64,000 nt of DNA, taken from positions 97,710,330 to 97,774,329 of the forward strand of contig CM049307.1 in the NCBI GenBank assembly GCA_026874595.1, in the 5' to 3' direction. Origin of the DNA: Sipunculus nudus (Eukaryota; Annelida; Sipuncula; Golfingiida; Sipunculidae). The notes below the pieces were generated by a model. That model was given only the letters and a program-made list of their open reading frames with translations, was not told where the DNA came from and made no database searches. Position numbers and translations under genes: made by a program. Numbering within the stretch: position 1 is the first letter of the stretch; the number at the start of each line of letters is the position of its first letter. Shown piece by piece: positions 11,631-23,479 of this stretch.

Positions 11631-13047
11631 TGTGAAGAGATGCTCTTTAACAGAAACTTTAAATGTCTGATAAAAAGTTAACATTCATCGATATCAACTA
11701 TTTATATTCATATAATTTTATTTTTTTTCATGAATTTTACCTGATAATACCTGATGATTGCATGTATTCATGACGAAGGCTCTGCTGTTAAGAAGGGTAA
11801 AAAGCTGGGTTGTCTTGGAGTTGTCTGTGTGTAATTATTCATAATGGTCTGCATATATAGATAACATGGTTTATTCACATATATTTGTAAAAAACCTGTA
11901 AAGTAGACCAGTATATTAAATAAGGGTTAAAAATATAATGTTAGTAAACCTTCAGCCATTAATGTTTGTATTATCAAATTGATATGGAATTTCAACGACA
12001 ACGATGAGAGGGGAGATTTTGCTTGTTCGGCATTGATTATGTTTATATATTATCATAAAAATATTAACCTTTTTTTCGAAATTATTAAATGATTTAAATC
12101 AATGAAATTATGCTGACAGGCGTCGCCTGATATTCACTGTACAATCTTTACAGTAATAAACCTCGCACAGGTGTTTCCGTAAAACGGCTGACAGAGCTGA
12201 GAGAATCAATGAACGGGATGAAAAATGCATGACCACACTCAGATTTACGTCGTTACATAGCTGCAAAACATATATACCTTGACATAGTGGAAATTGGAAC
12301 ATGAACCCATCTAAGCAAATTGCAGCAGAGAAGAGAGACAAATGAGATTACATAACCTTGGCATAACATAAGTTTTACAATTAACATGAAGTTAATCATG
12401 TTTACAGGGCACTAAGCATACAAAGTCAAACCGAGACCGTCGCCATTCAATGGTTTCAGAGGCCGCCTTTCGTCTGACGGGAAGAGCTGACCTGTGACCT
12501 AACCATCATGTGTATGCTCGGCTAAAACAGCAATGTTTGATCAGGACGCTGGTTATATTCTGGTGACACCTTGTGTTCGTGTAGGTGTACCTTGCGGTCT
12601 CTGAGTGTTTTATAGTTTTTACCTGTAACTCTCAGGAGGAAGCAGGAGGGTCATGAAGCTAAAAGATAACCCACTTATAGGTAACATTCAGTGGACAAAT
12701 TGAATATTATAGAGATGTGTCAAAATTTGTTATACACAGCATCAGTAAACACAGGCCTGACCTATATCATATATATTTGTATCAATACACAGTGTGACAC
12801 TTGGATTTTCAATATGAATTGCGCCGATTATTTTACTTCTTACATTAAAATGTCCGTTCTATATGTAAAATATGTCTTAAATCTTAGCATATTCTTAAAT
12901 TTTATGATTTGAGACATGACGTGAGAGGCCTGTCTAGCTGGCTCGGTAACATCCTGTATTTTCCTATATTTGGAGATGGCAACACGATCCTGCTTGCATG
13001 TATTGAACTTGTGTAGTCGTGTGATTAATATGTTTTCACTGAAAGGT
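11631..13047. other. No recognised gene or repeat
   Basis: AT-rich non-coding sequence. ORFs of up to about 77 codons occur on both strands but show no family signature, splice context or codon-use support. Nothing else can be supported here. Confidence 0.4.
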
Positions 13048-13566
13048 GTGTTTCCATGTGCACGTATATGCGTTTATGCGTGAACTGGCAGACGTATATA
13101 TTAGTACAGTGGATCGAGCAGGCCTTTCGAAAAAAAGAGACCCATGGGTCACTGTGCTCAGCTGAAGTTGACCTTGAATATAAAAATTTAAAATAATTCC
13201 AAATGGAGATAAAGTCTAAGAGGAAAAGGTAATATAGGCCATGGCTGGTTGACATGATTGGTTTGTATTGATGAGTAAGGAATTGTTGCAAATAATATTT
13301 TGTGACCAAACCATGCCTTCTCTAATGTAAAAATTACAGTATGTGAGCAGTTTGTGAACTTAAGATATATATTATTACCATGATCATTGGTTGGCGTTTT
13401 GATGAATTGTTGACAGTTCAGTAGTTTACACATTTGCTCAATTGGATCTATTTTTTATAATATATATTATTAAATATATGTATTTTAATTTTATAAAATG
13501 TATACCGTTTAAATATAACTAATGTCCCCGGTCTGCAGATGCAAGGACTTGGTGTTGGTTCTGGTG

Positions 13567-13586
13567 GTGCTGGGGGGGGGGGGGGG
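13567..13586 (+). repeat. Poly-G tract
   Basis: A run of G's interrupted once near its start, inside HR2. Similar long G or C runs recur at about 14261-14271, 17700-17714, 25507-25519, 26539-26555, 27897-27909, 37457-37472, 39941-39952, 40799-40811, 41412-41434, 46064-46079 and 58750-58764. Confidence 0.9.
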
Positions 13587-13959
13587 CATGGAATGATGGG
13601 AGTTACAACATCTCTGTATTATTATAGTGTATATACATGGGATTTTCACTTCATTCAACAATGCTTACAGGATAATATAGTTCATTCACAATTACTTAAT
13701 ATTTAAAAAAGGACAGACAGACTGGTAGACAATCAAATTAGATAATTTTAAAATTTTCAACAATTTCCTAATTTTTTGTATTATATTAAAATTTTGAAAA
13801 GTTTTACATCTGCAATATTACACAACTAAATATAAGTTGCTTTCAAATTTCAGACTTTAATAGCTCAAATCAATACACATACAGCATATGAACGTTAATT
13901 CAACAAAACTTATATGACAAATTTCATAATTAATATATAAATATATATATTTTTATATA

Positions 13960-13971
<12 letters not shown>

Positions 13972-14021
<50 letters not shown>
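13972..14021. repeat. (AT)n microsatellite
   Basis: An uninterrupted run of AT dinucleotides of about 50 bases. Confidence 0.97.
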
Positions 14022-14024
<3 letters not shown>

Positions 14025-15138
14025 ATGATAATTGAGAGATGACAGAGCTGAACACTTTTTGTTCCATTCTCCTGAGGCAAGAATATGTTTCAATTACATC
14101 TTAATTTTTTCTAATCCCATTATTTTTTTAATTAAATAAATTTTACACATTTGCAATAAAAATTAATGTCCAAGGGCACAGGTGCAAAGGAATCAATGGC
14201 AGCAGGGAGGGGGGCTTTAACAACACTTCTGCATATACATTGTAGCTGAGGGGTGGGGGTGGGGGGGGGGGGTGATATGAGTCCTGTCACAGAAGGGGAT
14301 CTCCCTCAGTGATTGTAATAAATCAGTAATCCAGTGACTAGGAGTGGCCAACCTGCATCTGGACAAAGCAAGTGACTACAATTTACAACCTTTTATTTTC
14401 AAAATTCAGATTAAAAAAATTAAATACTTGTTAACATGTTGTGAAAATTAAATTAACAGTCCTCACAGGAAAAAAAAGTGCCATGGTCAAAGTTGGGCAA
14501 AATTTAAGGTACTAATTTTTTTTAATGCTAATAATTTAAGAAATTTACAAAATTCACATCTAATTATGGGTATACAATTGAATCTTATTTAATGTTATAT
14601 ACTTGAACAAAAATTCTCTAGCATCAAAAATGTAATATTAAGTGAGAAAATATTTTTCCTGATTTTTTACATAGTTCATTATGTTCGGGCCTGTAACTTA
14701 AAGAAATCACACTTTAAAGGCTTAATTTGTGGCATGTATATAGGAAATATACATTGAAATACTTCTGATAAATATTATTTATGTTTTTGGTTTGGTAGGA
14801 GATTCTGGGGAGATCTAACAGCATGCCGAATTTTGGATGAGGTCCAACGGTGTCAAAACGTGCCGGACGGACGGCTGGACGGACAAACGGGCGGACGGAC
14901 GACGAACAATGGACCACAACTTTAGCTCATATAGTCAGCTGACCTAAAAACATGGTGAAGAGACGCCATTTTACCCTGAATCCCTAAGTTCACGCAGACC
15001 CTATGCGTGAAAACCGCTCCTGTTGCGGTTTTTCACGTATATACGCATATACGCTGACGGACATGTGGAAACATCCAATTACAAAATCATATGAGCGATT
15101 TTTCACGCATATTCGCATATACGCGCACATGGAAACAC

Positions 15139-16084
15139 TTTTTTATAGGCGTCTTTCCGCTGGCACAACAGCGACAAATACATGCGACAGATATGGACAG
15201 CACCTTGTCCGAAGTTTTGTTTCAACATGTGCGTCTGTTGTCATTAACACAATTAATTACAAACAAAAGCACATCAAATCAACCATAGCCCTGACTTTTC
15301 GACAAATACCGGGCATTTCTTTTTTTTTCGACCAAATATTGTTAACAACATAAAAATCCTCTGGTTAGGTTTTGTTATATGGCATAAAACAATCTCTGTA
15401 CTTTTATATATTAAACAAGTTTCATATTGGGTATTATTATTATTCAGTTTAATGCAATGAGATATTTCTGGCAACTAATGCTATAATACAAATCCATTTC
15501 GGCAGGCGCACATGCTGGGCGGCAAAAATTAAAAGTTCCTTTTTTGTCATTTGTTTGTCTGTGTAAAATATACACAGTGTATTTACGCTCCAAGAGGTAT
15601 TAATATCTGATAATTATCATGAAATGATACATTGACCTCATCCTACATTTTAAGGTTTATGCTTCGTGTCTGTTCATGCGAGTTCCTGCTGCTATCACGT
15701 TATTGTTTGAGTATAAACCTTTAATTGTGGAAACCATTACCACTACCATGGCTATACGGCGGCCCCTAATTAAAAAACAAAACATACATGTATATTTCCA
15801 AAGTATGTAATGAAGTAATTACAGATATTTGAAAAGGACCAGAGACAAAATTTCTTGTATAAATGTGTACATCATGAGCCACAAAAATACCACTGGTCGT
15901 CTTCTTAAAGTATTTTACACCAGTTCATATTTAGAATGCGTCAATGTGCTTTAAGGTATGTATGTGCGTTTAGGACATCTGAAATAATACTCATGTGCAT
16001 ATGATAAGTAATATGCGCAAGAAACCCGGAGGAAAGACCTTAAATTATAACTGTCCTTGTATGTTTCAACATTAAAATACCAAG
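15139..16084. other. No recognised gene
   Basis: Non-coding sequence between two repeat clusters. Short ORFs only. No RNA gene or mobile element can be supported. Confidence 0.4.
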
Positions 16085-17480
16085 GAGAGAGATTCAGGTC
16101 AGATTATTTTTTTATTTTTCTTGTCAAATTCCTATTTTATGATATGCGACACGGTTCAACGTGCTCGCTTTTGTTTACATCCTGTTTTGACGGCAACCAG
16201 TGCTTGACGCGTGGGTTATGAATATGAAAGTGACAGCTGGAAGGAATGTCTCATTAGCAAAGCAGAAATAATAACCGTCATACAAGTAATCTATATTCTT
16301 CGAAAATAACTTTGCAAAAAAAAATGAATAAATAAGCATTTCAAGGGCTCTTAAATCCAAATTTAAGGTTTCTAAGGCTGCTGGACGGAAAGTTCACACA
16401 ACTGATTTGTTTAACATCATTTTGACCTATACCCCTCAAGCTCCTTAAACATTTCACAATGTTTTGTATGTCAATATAATAACTTTGAAGAACGATTAAA
16501 ACCAAAGACGCTGAAGCAGTACTATAATAAAGTGAGATCTACACCCGGTCTGCTCCCTCAGCATAACAACATCCGGCCTGCTCCCTAAGCCTAACTACAT
16601 CCGGCCTGCTCCCTCAACCTAACTACATCCGGCCTGCTCCCTCAGCCTCACTACATCCGGCCTGCTCCCTCGGCCTAACTACATCCGGCCTGCTCCCTCA
16701 GCCTAACTACATCCGGCCTGCTCCCTCAGCCTAACTCTATCCGGCCTGCTCCCTCAGCCTAACTACATCCGGCCTGCTCCCTCAGCCTAACTACATCCGG
16801 CCTGCTCCCTCAGCCTAACTACATCCGGCCTGCTCCCTCAGCCTAACTACATCCGGCCTGCTCCCTCAGCCTAACTAATTCCGGCCTGCTCCATCAGCCT
16901 AACTACATCCGGCCTGCTTCCTCAGCCTAACTACATCCGGCCTGCTCCCTCAGCCTTACTACATCCGGCCTGCTCCCTCAGCCTAACTACATCGGGCCTG
17001 TTCCCTCAGCCTAACTTCATCTGGTCTGCTCCCTCAGCCTAACTACATCCGGCCTGCTCCCTCAGCCTAACTACATCTGGCCTGCTCCCTCAGCCTAACT
17101 ACATCGGGCCTGTTCCCTCAGCCTAACTACATCTGGTCTGCTCCCTCAGCCTAACTACATCCGGCCTACTCCCTCAGCCTAACTACACCCGGTCTGCTCC
17201 CTCAACCTTACTACATCCCACCTGCTCCCTCAGCCTAACTACATCCGGCCTGCTCCCTCAGCCTAACTACATCCGGCCTGCTCCCTCAGCCTAAATATAT
17301 CTGATCTGCTCCCTCAGCCTAATTAAAGTGGTGTACTTCGGAGTTTTAACTAGGATTTTGAAATACAAAGTCACATAGCCTACGCCTACGACTTGGTCAC
17401 TATAATTGGTTCATTTGTCTTATAAATCATGGAAGACTCTCATGTATAATCAGGTTTTTCTTTAAATTTGTTATGTTAAT
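16085..17480. repeat. Dispersed repeat segment B, left part
   Basis: Matches segment A in order: 16085-16260 with 541-716, 16365-16500 with parts of 5138-5478, and 17325-17360 (TTAAAGTGGTGTA) with 5551-5563. Segment B differs by the large 28-bp array. Its right part resumes at 22374 after the HR3 insertion. Non-coding. Confidence 0.65.
16540..17325 (+). repeat. 28-bp minisatellite, about 28 units
   Basis: The unit is CTACATCCGGCCTGCTCCCT plus CAGCCTAA. Most units differ by zero to three substitutions (for example ATCGGGCCTGTTCC and ATCTGGTCTGC variants near 16990-17160). In the matching place of segment A (5519-5550) there is a single CATCCGGCCTGCTCC motif flanked by equivalent sequence. Confidence 0.95.
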
Positions 17481-18121
17481 TTTTTTTTAGCTGAGCTGAC
17501 TGAAAGTCATCTGAGCTATAGCGATCTCTCTGTCCGTCGTCTGTCCGTCCGGCCGTCCGTTAACATGGCACAAATCGTTACCGCTGGACCTGGAATCTTC
17601 TAACTAATCACCCAGAAAGGTCCATGAAAAATTTTCCTTGGAAACCTGAAATTTGGTCTCTGTTACACATATCCTCCGAGATAACGGGCTCGTAAGTAAC
17701 CCCCCCCCCCCCCCGAATAATTAAAAATTTGATACAAAAGCTCCAGTATCTAAATAACAAATGCATTGATCACCATGGTTCTTTGCAACATATTGACCCT
17801 GGAGTGTTTCAACAGTTCCTACATACTGGTGGCGCCACTTGTATATTTTTCCAATTTTTAAGCATTTTTTCTCTATTTTTGAGACCTTTAAAGAAGCAGT
17901 CGTTAGTTAACAGGGCACAACTCGTAACCATTGGACCTAGAATCTTCTTACTTGACATCCAGGGAGGCCCATGATAAATCTCTTAGGAATCCTAAAATTA
18001 GGTCTCTGTTACCCATATCTTCTGATTTATGGGGCTCAGAAATACCCCCTCCCCTAGAATAATTAAAATTGGATAAAAAAGCTCGAGTATTTGAATAACT
18101 AATGCATTGATCGCCATGATA

Positions 18122-18702
18122 TTGCACCAGTTATGTTTAACATTAAACATACATGGTAGGATACAGCCAGATTATGAGGGAGACCTAACTTATACGTCCA
18201 CACAAGGGTCATCAGTAATAGATTATATCATTGTTAGTTCTGACATTTTTTATTATTTTAAGTCTTTTGAGGTTCTAAATGAAGACTTATCTGACCACTT
18301 TCCATTAACTACAACACTATAAATTAAAAATGAAGTAAATATTGGTAAAAATGTGGAAAAGTATGAAAATTGGATTCAGTATAGGAAAAAGAAAAATTGT
18401 ATATATGATATCTTTAATGATGATAAGATAATTGATAAAATAAATAATATAGAACCTGTCCTACTTACTAACAGTGAAATTGGAGCAGTAAAATTGAAAA
18501 ACTTAATTCTTTATAAAGCCGACAAAACATTTGTAAAATCAGAGAAAGTAAATGATAAGAAAACTGTTCAACCAGCATGGTGGAATATGACATGTAGCAA
18601 GTTTAAAAGAGAAAAACATGAAGCATTAAATAAATTTAGAAACACAAATAAGTATGCAGATTTGATGAAATACAAACAAATAAAATCAAAATTAAAGTTG
18701 AA
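18122..18702 (+). pseudogene. LINE endonuclease C-terminus and linker (broken)
   Basis: Frame of 18122 reads from the truncated start into a typical end of an APE-type endonuclease: a GSSVIDYIIVS block and then the terminal SDHFPL motif (catalytic His region), which in this protein family closes the endonuclease fold used to nick target DNA. A TAA at 18320-18322 interrupts the frame directly after this motif. The same frame then continues as a lysine-rich linker to about 18702, where the frame must shift for the homology to continue. No start codon is expected because the 5' end is truncated. Confidence 0.8.
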
Positions 18703-19080
18703 TGTAATAGATCTCAAACAGGATATGCAAAGGCAAAAGTAGATGAAATAACCTCCTGTTCAACAACTAATGAAATATTTAAAAAGATAAAGTCATATAA
18801 GAGAAGGCAAATTAAAAATAGTATAACAGGGCAAGAATGGATAAAATTTTTCTATAAGTTATTAAATAATAATGTAAACAGTATCAACCTAAACCATGTA
18901 AATGAAGTAAATAATTATGATTATTTTGAAGAAGTAGATACAAGTAATTTTGACATGGAAGTAAATTATGACATAAACCAGGTAGAGATTAAGAGGCAAT
19001 TAGACAGATTGCAAAATGGCAAAACACCGGGACCAGATGGTATTTCGGTAGAATTAATTAAGGAAAACCAAAAAAAAATA
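18703..19080 (+). pseudogene. LINE reverse transcriptase N-terminal region (shifted frame)
   Basis: This middle segment is open in a different frame from the endonuclease piece. Near its end it contains NGKTPGPDGISVELIK, matching the conserved GKxPGPDG block that opens the reverse transcriptase domain of non-LTR elements. The frame ends in a poly-A run (19070-19078) where one frameshift restores continuity with the long downstream ORF. The frameshift in a homopolymer is consistent with decay of a dead copy, although a sequencing error at the A-run cannot be excluded. Confidence 0.75.
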
Positions 19081-19082
19081 TT

Positions 19083-20915
19083 TTGATACCACTTTTAAAA
19101 AAATTATTCAACAATGTTTTTTCATGTGGTAAATTTCCAAATGAATGGTCAAAAGCAATTTTATTTCCACTTTACAAGAAAGGTCCTATTAATGATCCAA
19201 ATAATTACAGGGGTATAGCTCTTTTAAACGTAAAAGGTAAACTATTCACCAAAATTTTAAATGAAAGATTAATATTATGGGCTGAAAATCATTACAAATT
19301 TATAGAAGAACAAGCAGGCTATCGAAGAAATTATAGTACAGTTGATAACATGTTCACTCTTATGGCACTAACTGAATCTTATTTATCAAAGAAAAAAGGC
19401 AGATTTTATGGAATATTTATAGATATTTCCAAAGCTTTTGATTGTATTCGGCATCAGCTATTATTTCATGTTCTTCATAAAATTGGCATTAGAGGTAAAA
19501 TGTATAACATATTAAAATCTATGTATTCCAAATTGAAGTCTTGTATGTTAACTAGTAATGGTTTAACTGATTATTTTACATGCACTGTAGGAACAAGACA
19601 GGGCTGTATGATTAGTCCTTTATTATTTACATTTTTTATGAATGAATTATATTTTACACTGCATTCTGAAGAAGAAAGTTTATACATAAACCCGGAAGAA
19701 AATTCACTTTCAATGCTCATGTTCGCGGATGATGTTGTATGTTTAACAGATACAGTTGGAAGATTACAGTCCAAAATTAATATATTAGAAACTTTTTGTG
19801 ATGCTTATGGGATGAAAGTTAATGTAGATAAAACAAAAATTGTAGTATTTAGAAATGGTGGTATTTTAAGAAATTATGAAAAATGGTATTATAAACAAAA
19901 ACAACTTGAAGTAGTTAGCAGTTACAGATACTTGGGGGGAACTTTCACTAGTCATCTGAAATGGTCCAAAATGAAACAACATCTAATAAATCAAGCCAAT
20001 AAAGTAGTCATTATGATTAAGCAGTTTATTAGTAAATATAAATACCTAACAGTAGATCAGTCATTCTTTCTGTTTGATAGAATGGTTGTGCCAATCTTGT
20101 GTTATGGTAGTGAATTATGGGGACATGCAAACTGTGACAATATTGAATCAATACAAACTAAATTCTGCAAATATATTCTCAAGATAAATTCTTCATCACC
20201 AACTGCTGCGGCACTTGGTGAATGTGGACGGCGGCCATTAAAAATTAATTATTTATTGAGATGTATTACATATTGGACAAAATTATTAAGAATGACACAA
20301 AATAGATACCCAAAACAGTTATATGTAAGATTATATCATCTTGATGAATTAGGGAGAAAAACATGGGCAACAAAAATTAAAAATGTACTGTTTTCACTTG
20401 GATTTGGTTATGTTTTGATACATCAAGATGTAGGAGATACAAAATTGTTTCTCTTTGAGTTGCAGCAGAAACTCAAAGACATAAGTTTACAAGAATGGAT
20501 AAGTAACATTTCAAATAACAGGCGTTTGGAAACATACTCTGTATTTAAATCACTTCTTTCTGTCGAAATGTATTTGAATGTTGTTAGAAATAATAGTCAC
20601 AAGATTAGTTTAGCCAGGTTAAGATGCTCTTCACATAATTTACAAATTGAGAAAGGAAGACATGAAAGTATACACTGGAAACAAAAAATCTGTATTTATT
20701 GTTTGAAACTCGGAGAATCTATAGTAGAAAATGAATATCATTTCATAATGAAATGTCCTTTATACAATGCACTAAGAGATATTTACGTTTCTAAATTTGG
20801 CAGATTTTCTTTTATATCTCTTATGTCAAGTAAAAATACTGATGATATTAATAGTTTAGCAGCATTTGTACACTATGCCTTCAAAAAGAGAAATAATTCA
20901 TTAGTTAATAACTAA
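19083..20915 (+). pseudogene. LINE reverse transcriptase and C-terminal domain (610-codon open segment)
   Basis: Open from the frameshift to TAA at 20913-20915. RT motifs in order: NYRGIALLNVKGKLFTKIL (fingers), a FIDISKAFD block with the first catalytic Asp at about residue 114, TRQGCMISPLLF, and the FADD active site at residues 214-217. Next come VNVDKTKIVVF and YRYLGGTF, a long helical region, and a C-terminal Cys-Cys-His-Cys arrangement (C537, C540, H553, C558). This enzyme class copies element RNA at the nicked target site. The open reading frame starts without an ATG because it is only the 3' part of an interrupted gene. It is well preserved, pointing to a moderately young insertion. 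Confidence 0.9.
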
Positions 20916-21699
20916 ATTAAACAGATTATCCATATGAAATAGTTGAACGGTCACTTGTTTACTCTGGTTATAAATATTAATATATGAATAAAACTTTGTA
21001 AATTTTGATCAAGTAAAAATAATATATATATATAATGTGTGTATATATATGTATGTATGTATATTATATATATATATGGATAAAAACAATTGAGATACAA
21101 TACTATTTGGTACTACTTGGCCCCTTTTGCAAGTTTATCATGCGGACCATCTGCGGGAAGCTGTGAACGAGTCCTTGGGTAGCTGAGTAGTACAATATTT
21201 AGATATTATTATATATGCATATTAAAATTTAAGTAAATAGTCCACATTAAAAGAGTTCAATATGTAAAGTTTTATTTAAAATTGTATTAATATAGATATA
21301 TTTGTATTTATAAAATATAGTTTATGATTACATATGGCTTAATATGTAGTTATGCATGTATATGTATTGAGAATATGTGTATACACATGCATATATGTGT
21401 AATTATTAACTTGCATATTTATTTATCTTATGAGAACCGTATATTTATGTATATTTATATATATGGTTGAAATGACCTCTACATGATGATTTTTTTTTGT
21501 TTGTTAATATTTTAGAATGCATATATCATATATTATCATTTGTTTATTATTTCATTTCTTTTATCTTTGTGATGTTGTTTTTCAAGTTTGAAAACATTGT
21601 CTATTTTGTTTTTCTACATGTGATATATGCACATATGGAACTATGGGCCCGAGGCCTTATATTTCTGAATAAAATATTCATTCATTCATTCATTCATTC
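20916..21699 (+). other. LINE 3' untranslated region and (ATTC)n tail
   Basis: AT-rich, non-coding, with short TA/TG microsatellite-like runs (21024-21076). It ends with AATAAA (21668-21673) followed by about six ATTC units. The tail abuts the right target-site duplication. Confidence 0.85.
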
Positions 21700-22296
21700 A
21701 TCGCCATGATACTTTGCATGCATATCGATCATGGAGTGTTTCATCAATTCCTGTAGACTTGTGGCACCACCTGTAATTTTCTCTATTTTGGAGACCTTCA
21801 AATGAAGCAGCCTGGCTGTTAATAGGGTACACACTGTAACCCTTGGACCAAGATTCTTCTATCTGTACATTCCGGGAGGTCTTAGGCAAATCTCCTTGGA
21901 AACCTGAAGTTAGGTCATAGTGACCTATATTCTGCAAGATATGTGAAAGAACATGATTTGAGCATCCTATAGGACAGATCTGCATGATTGGTCCTAGTTG
22001 GGCCTAGAAATCTAATTTGATTAAGATCCAAAGAGGTTCCTGTAAAAATTCCTTGGAAACCTGAAATAATGTCAGTGTGCCCTATATTCTGCAAACTGTG
22101 TGAAAGAACAAGATTTTAACACTATTAGTCACATGGGCACATATGGTAGCAGCTGGACGTAGAATAAGGTCACTGTAACGTATACCTAACGTTTATTGGT
22201 AAAATACATGATTTTGAGCACTCTGGGAGTCATGTTACCCATTGTTAAATTTTCCCTTAATTCAGCTGAGTGTCATGGCCCATGGGCCACTAGTTT

Positions 22297-22625
22297 TAAT
22301 TTTGTGCACCTGCGATTAGTGGCGCTATGATTTTGTGCTTTAATTTCCACTTATCTTTATGCAATTTTAAGAGTAAAATTTAGACTGACAGCTGATGTTC
22401 ATATCACAGTTTACCTGTTTGGTGAAAGCGGACGATCAGTTCCTAAATATGACTAACCTTACATTACATTCTGGAATCTTGAGTAAACGTTCATCCAAGA
22501 GAAGCAGTTATATCATTTACCAATACATGAATCGCCAGTAAATTTGATATCCATTTTGACACAGAATATCTTAATAGATTATTGAACCAGACTAGTGGCC
22601 AAATGCAATTTCTTCCCTTTTTACT
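22297..22625. repeat. Dispersed repeat segment B, right part
   Basis: Positions 22374-22625 match 5640-5850 of segment A: TAGACTGACAGCTGAT, then GACGATC.GTT, ATATGACTAAC, and CCAGACTAGTGGCCA near the right end. Segment A then runs into the proposed LTR, while segment B continues without it. Non-coding. Confidence 0.6.
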
Positions 22626-23421
22626 CAAAGTTAATATATATGTATTTTGATACAGATGGACAGCGTTATATCAGAGAAAATCATTGATATCCTTAATCAT
22701 TCATTATCAATCTGAATAAATTCCTGATATCCTGAAATGTTTGAATTTGACCATCAAATTGGAATAACATCCTTTGGTCAGACATTATTAATAAAAACAA
22801 TCTTGAAATCCTACAGTCTCAGTACAAGCACAAAATTGAGCCATAAGGAAACAAATTGAGCAATAAAAAGGAAGTCTAAGATTTGATAAATGTTTACTTA
22901 GTCGACCCGTGTTGAATAAATTTTATAAAGGCATCAATTTCGAATGTTTTGCTTTAAAATTCACCAGATGGCTTTCTCCGTTGTTTGATGAAAACGGGGT
23001 CGCCTTATTGTTTTATCTTTGTAAATTTATCAAACCTCGTAACAAAATATCGGTCATGTCACAGAATTAGCTCAGCACTCATATATTTAATCATATATAA
23101 TTATATATTATTATGATTCACTATATGTGTTGGTTTTTAAAGGCTTTGGACTTTTCATGTTTGTCTGCGGAGTGTCGTGATCCATACGTAACTTGTTTAT
23201 TGACGACTTCCCAGTCACAGGAACTGACATGCTCTTGTTTATATTTTACGCTGTGGTGATCAAAGCAGACGATGGACGAACACCGCACCTTGCGCTTGCT
23301 CAAATAATAATTGCTTTGAAAAGTGACAAGAAGACAAGATTAAGGCTTTACATAGTTTCCCCTAAACCACCCGGGTAAAATAGTAATATAGATATAGTTT
23401 ATTAGATTATTTAAACCGCCC

Positions 23422-23479
<58 letters not shown>

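Larger units (their letters stand above)
13130..14950 (-). mobile_element. HR2: Helentron-like element, copy 2 (minus strand)
   Basis: Read on the minus strand, the left end near 14944 has GGTCAGCTGACTATA, a GTCC-rich tract, and the block CACCGTTGGACCT ... TCTCCTACCA that also heads HR1. The right end has TCAGCTGAGC (complement of 13156-13165) and the palindrome GACCCATGGGTC (13139-13150), followed by T's. Internal text such as CCCAACTTTG.CCATGGCAC matches HR1 around 1608-1630. The 5' hairpin of HR1 is partly deleted here. A long AT tract (13972-14021) and two poly-G tracts lie inside. Confidence 0.6.
13048..15138. mobile_element. Terminal-inverted-repeat element split by HR2
   Basis: A 37-base sequence at 13048-13084 (GTGTTTCCATGTGCACGTAT, then ATGCGTTTATGCGTGAA) is the reverse complement of 15102-15138 at 34 of 37 positions. 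Between the two ends lies a complete Helentron-like copy (HR2), so the outer element was probably a few hundred bases long before being split. A second version of the right end lies at about 15033-15073, and 15003-15038 forms a hairpin (GCGTGAAAACCGC ... GCGGTTTTTCACG). Type: cut-and-paste MITE, family unknown. Confidence 0.6.
18122..21699 (+). mobile_element. 5'-truncated APE-type LINE (Jockey/CR1 superfamily) inserted in HR3
   Basis: The insertion is bounded by a 12-bp direct repeat ATCGCCATGATA (18110-18121 and 21700-21711). On both sides the host sequence rejoins as HR3. The 5' end starts within the C-terminal part of an APE-like endonuclease. Then follow a linker, a reverse transcriptase, and a C-terminal CCHC knuckle-like motif. 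The 3' UTR (20916-21667) has AT-rich microsatellite-like sequence, an AATAAA at 21668-21673 and an (ATTC)n tail. Coding is broken by one in-frame stop and two frameshifts, so the copy is dead. Clade assignment is from overall look of the RT and is not certain. Confidence 0.9.
17481..22296 (+). mobile_element. HR3: Helentron-like element, copy 3, interrupted by a LINE
   Basis: The left end at 17489-17517 has the same hairpin as HR1 with one mismatch (AGCTGAG-C-TGACT, loop GAA, AGTCA-T-CTGAGCT), then a GTCC-type tract. The right end has CAGCTGAGTG and the 14-bp palindrome TGGCCCATGGGCCA (22276-22289), then a T-rich edge. Internal units of about 345 bases repeat: 17715-17900 resembles 18058-18120 joined to 21712-21810 (AATGCATTGATC, CATGGAGTGTTTCA, TGGCACCAC), and CCTTGGAAACCTGAA recurs at about 17638, 21895 and 22052. 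Without the LINE and one target copy the element is about 1.2 kb. Confidence 0.65.

Noticed and set aside
16540-17325. CRISPR-like regular array
   Set aside because: The units are contiguous with no unique spacers and the context is eukaryotic; it is a minisatellite. The same applies to the other arrays.
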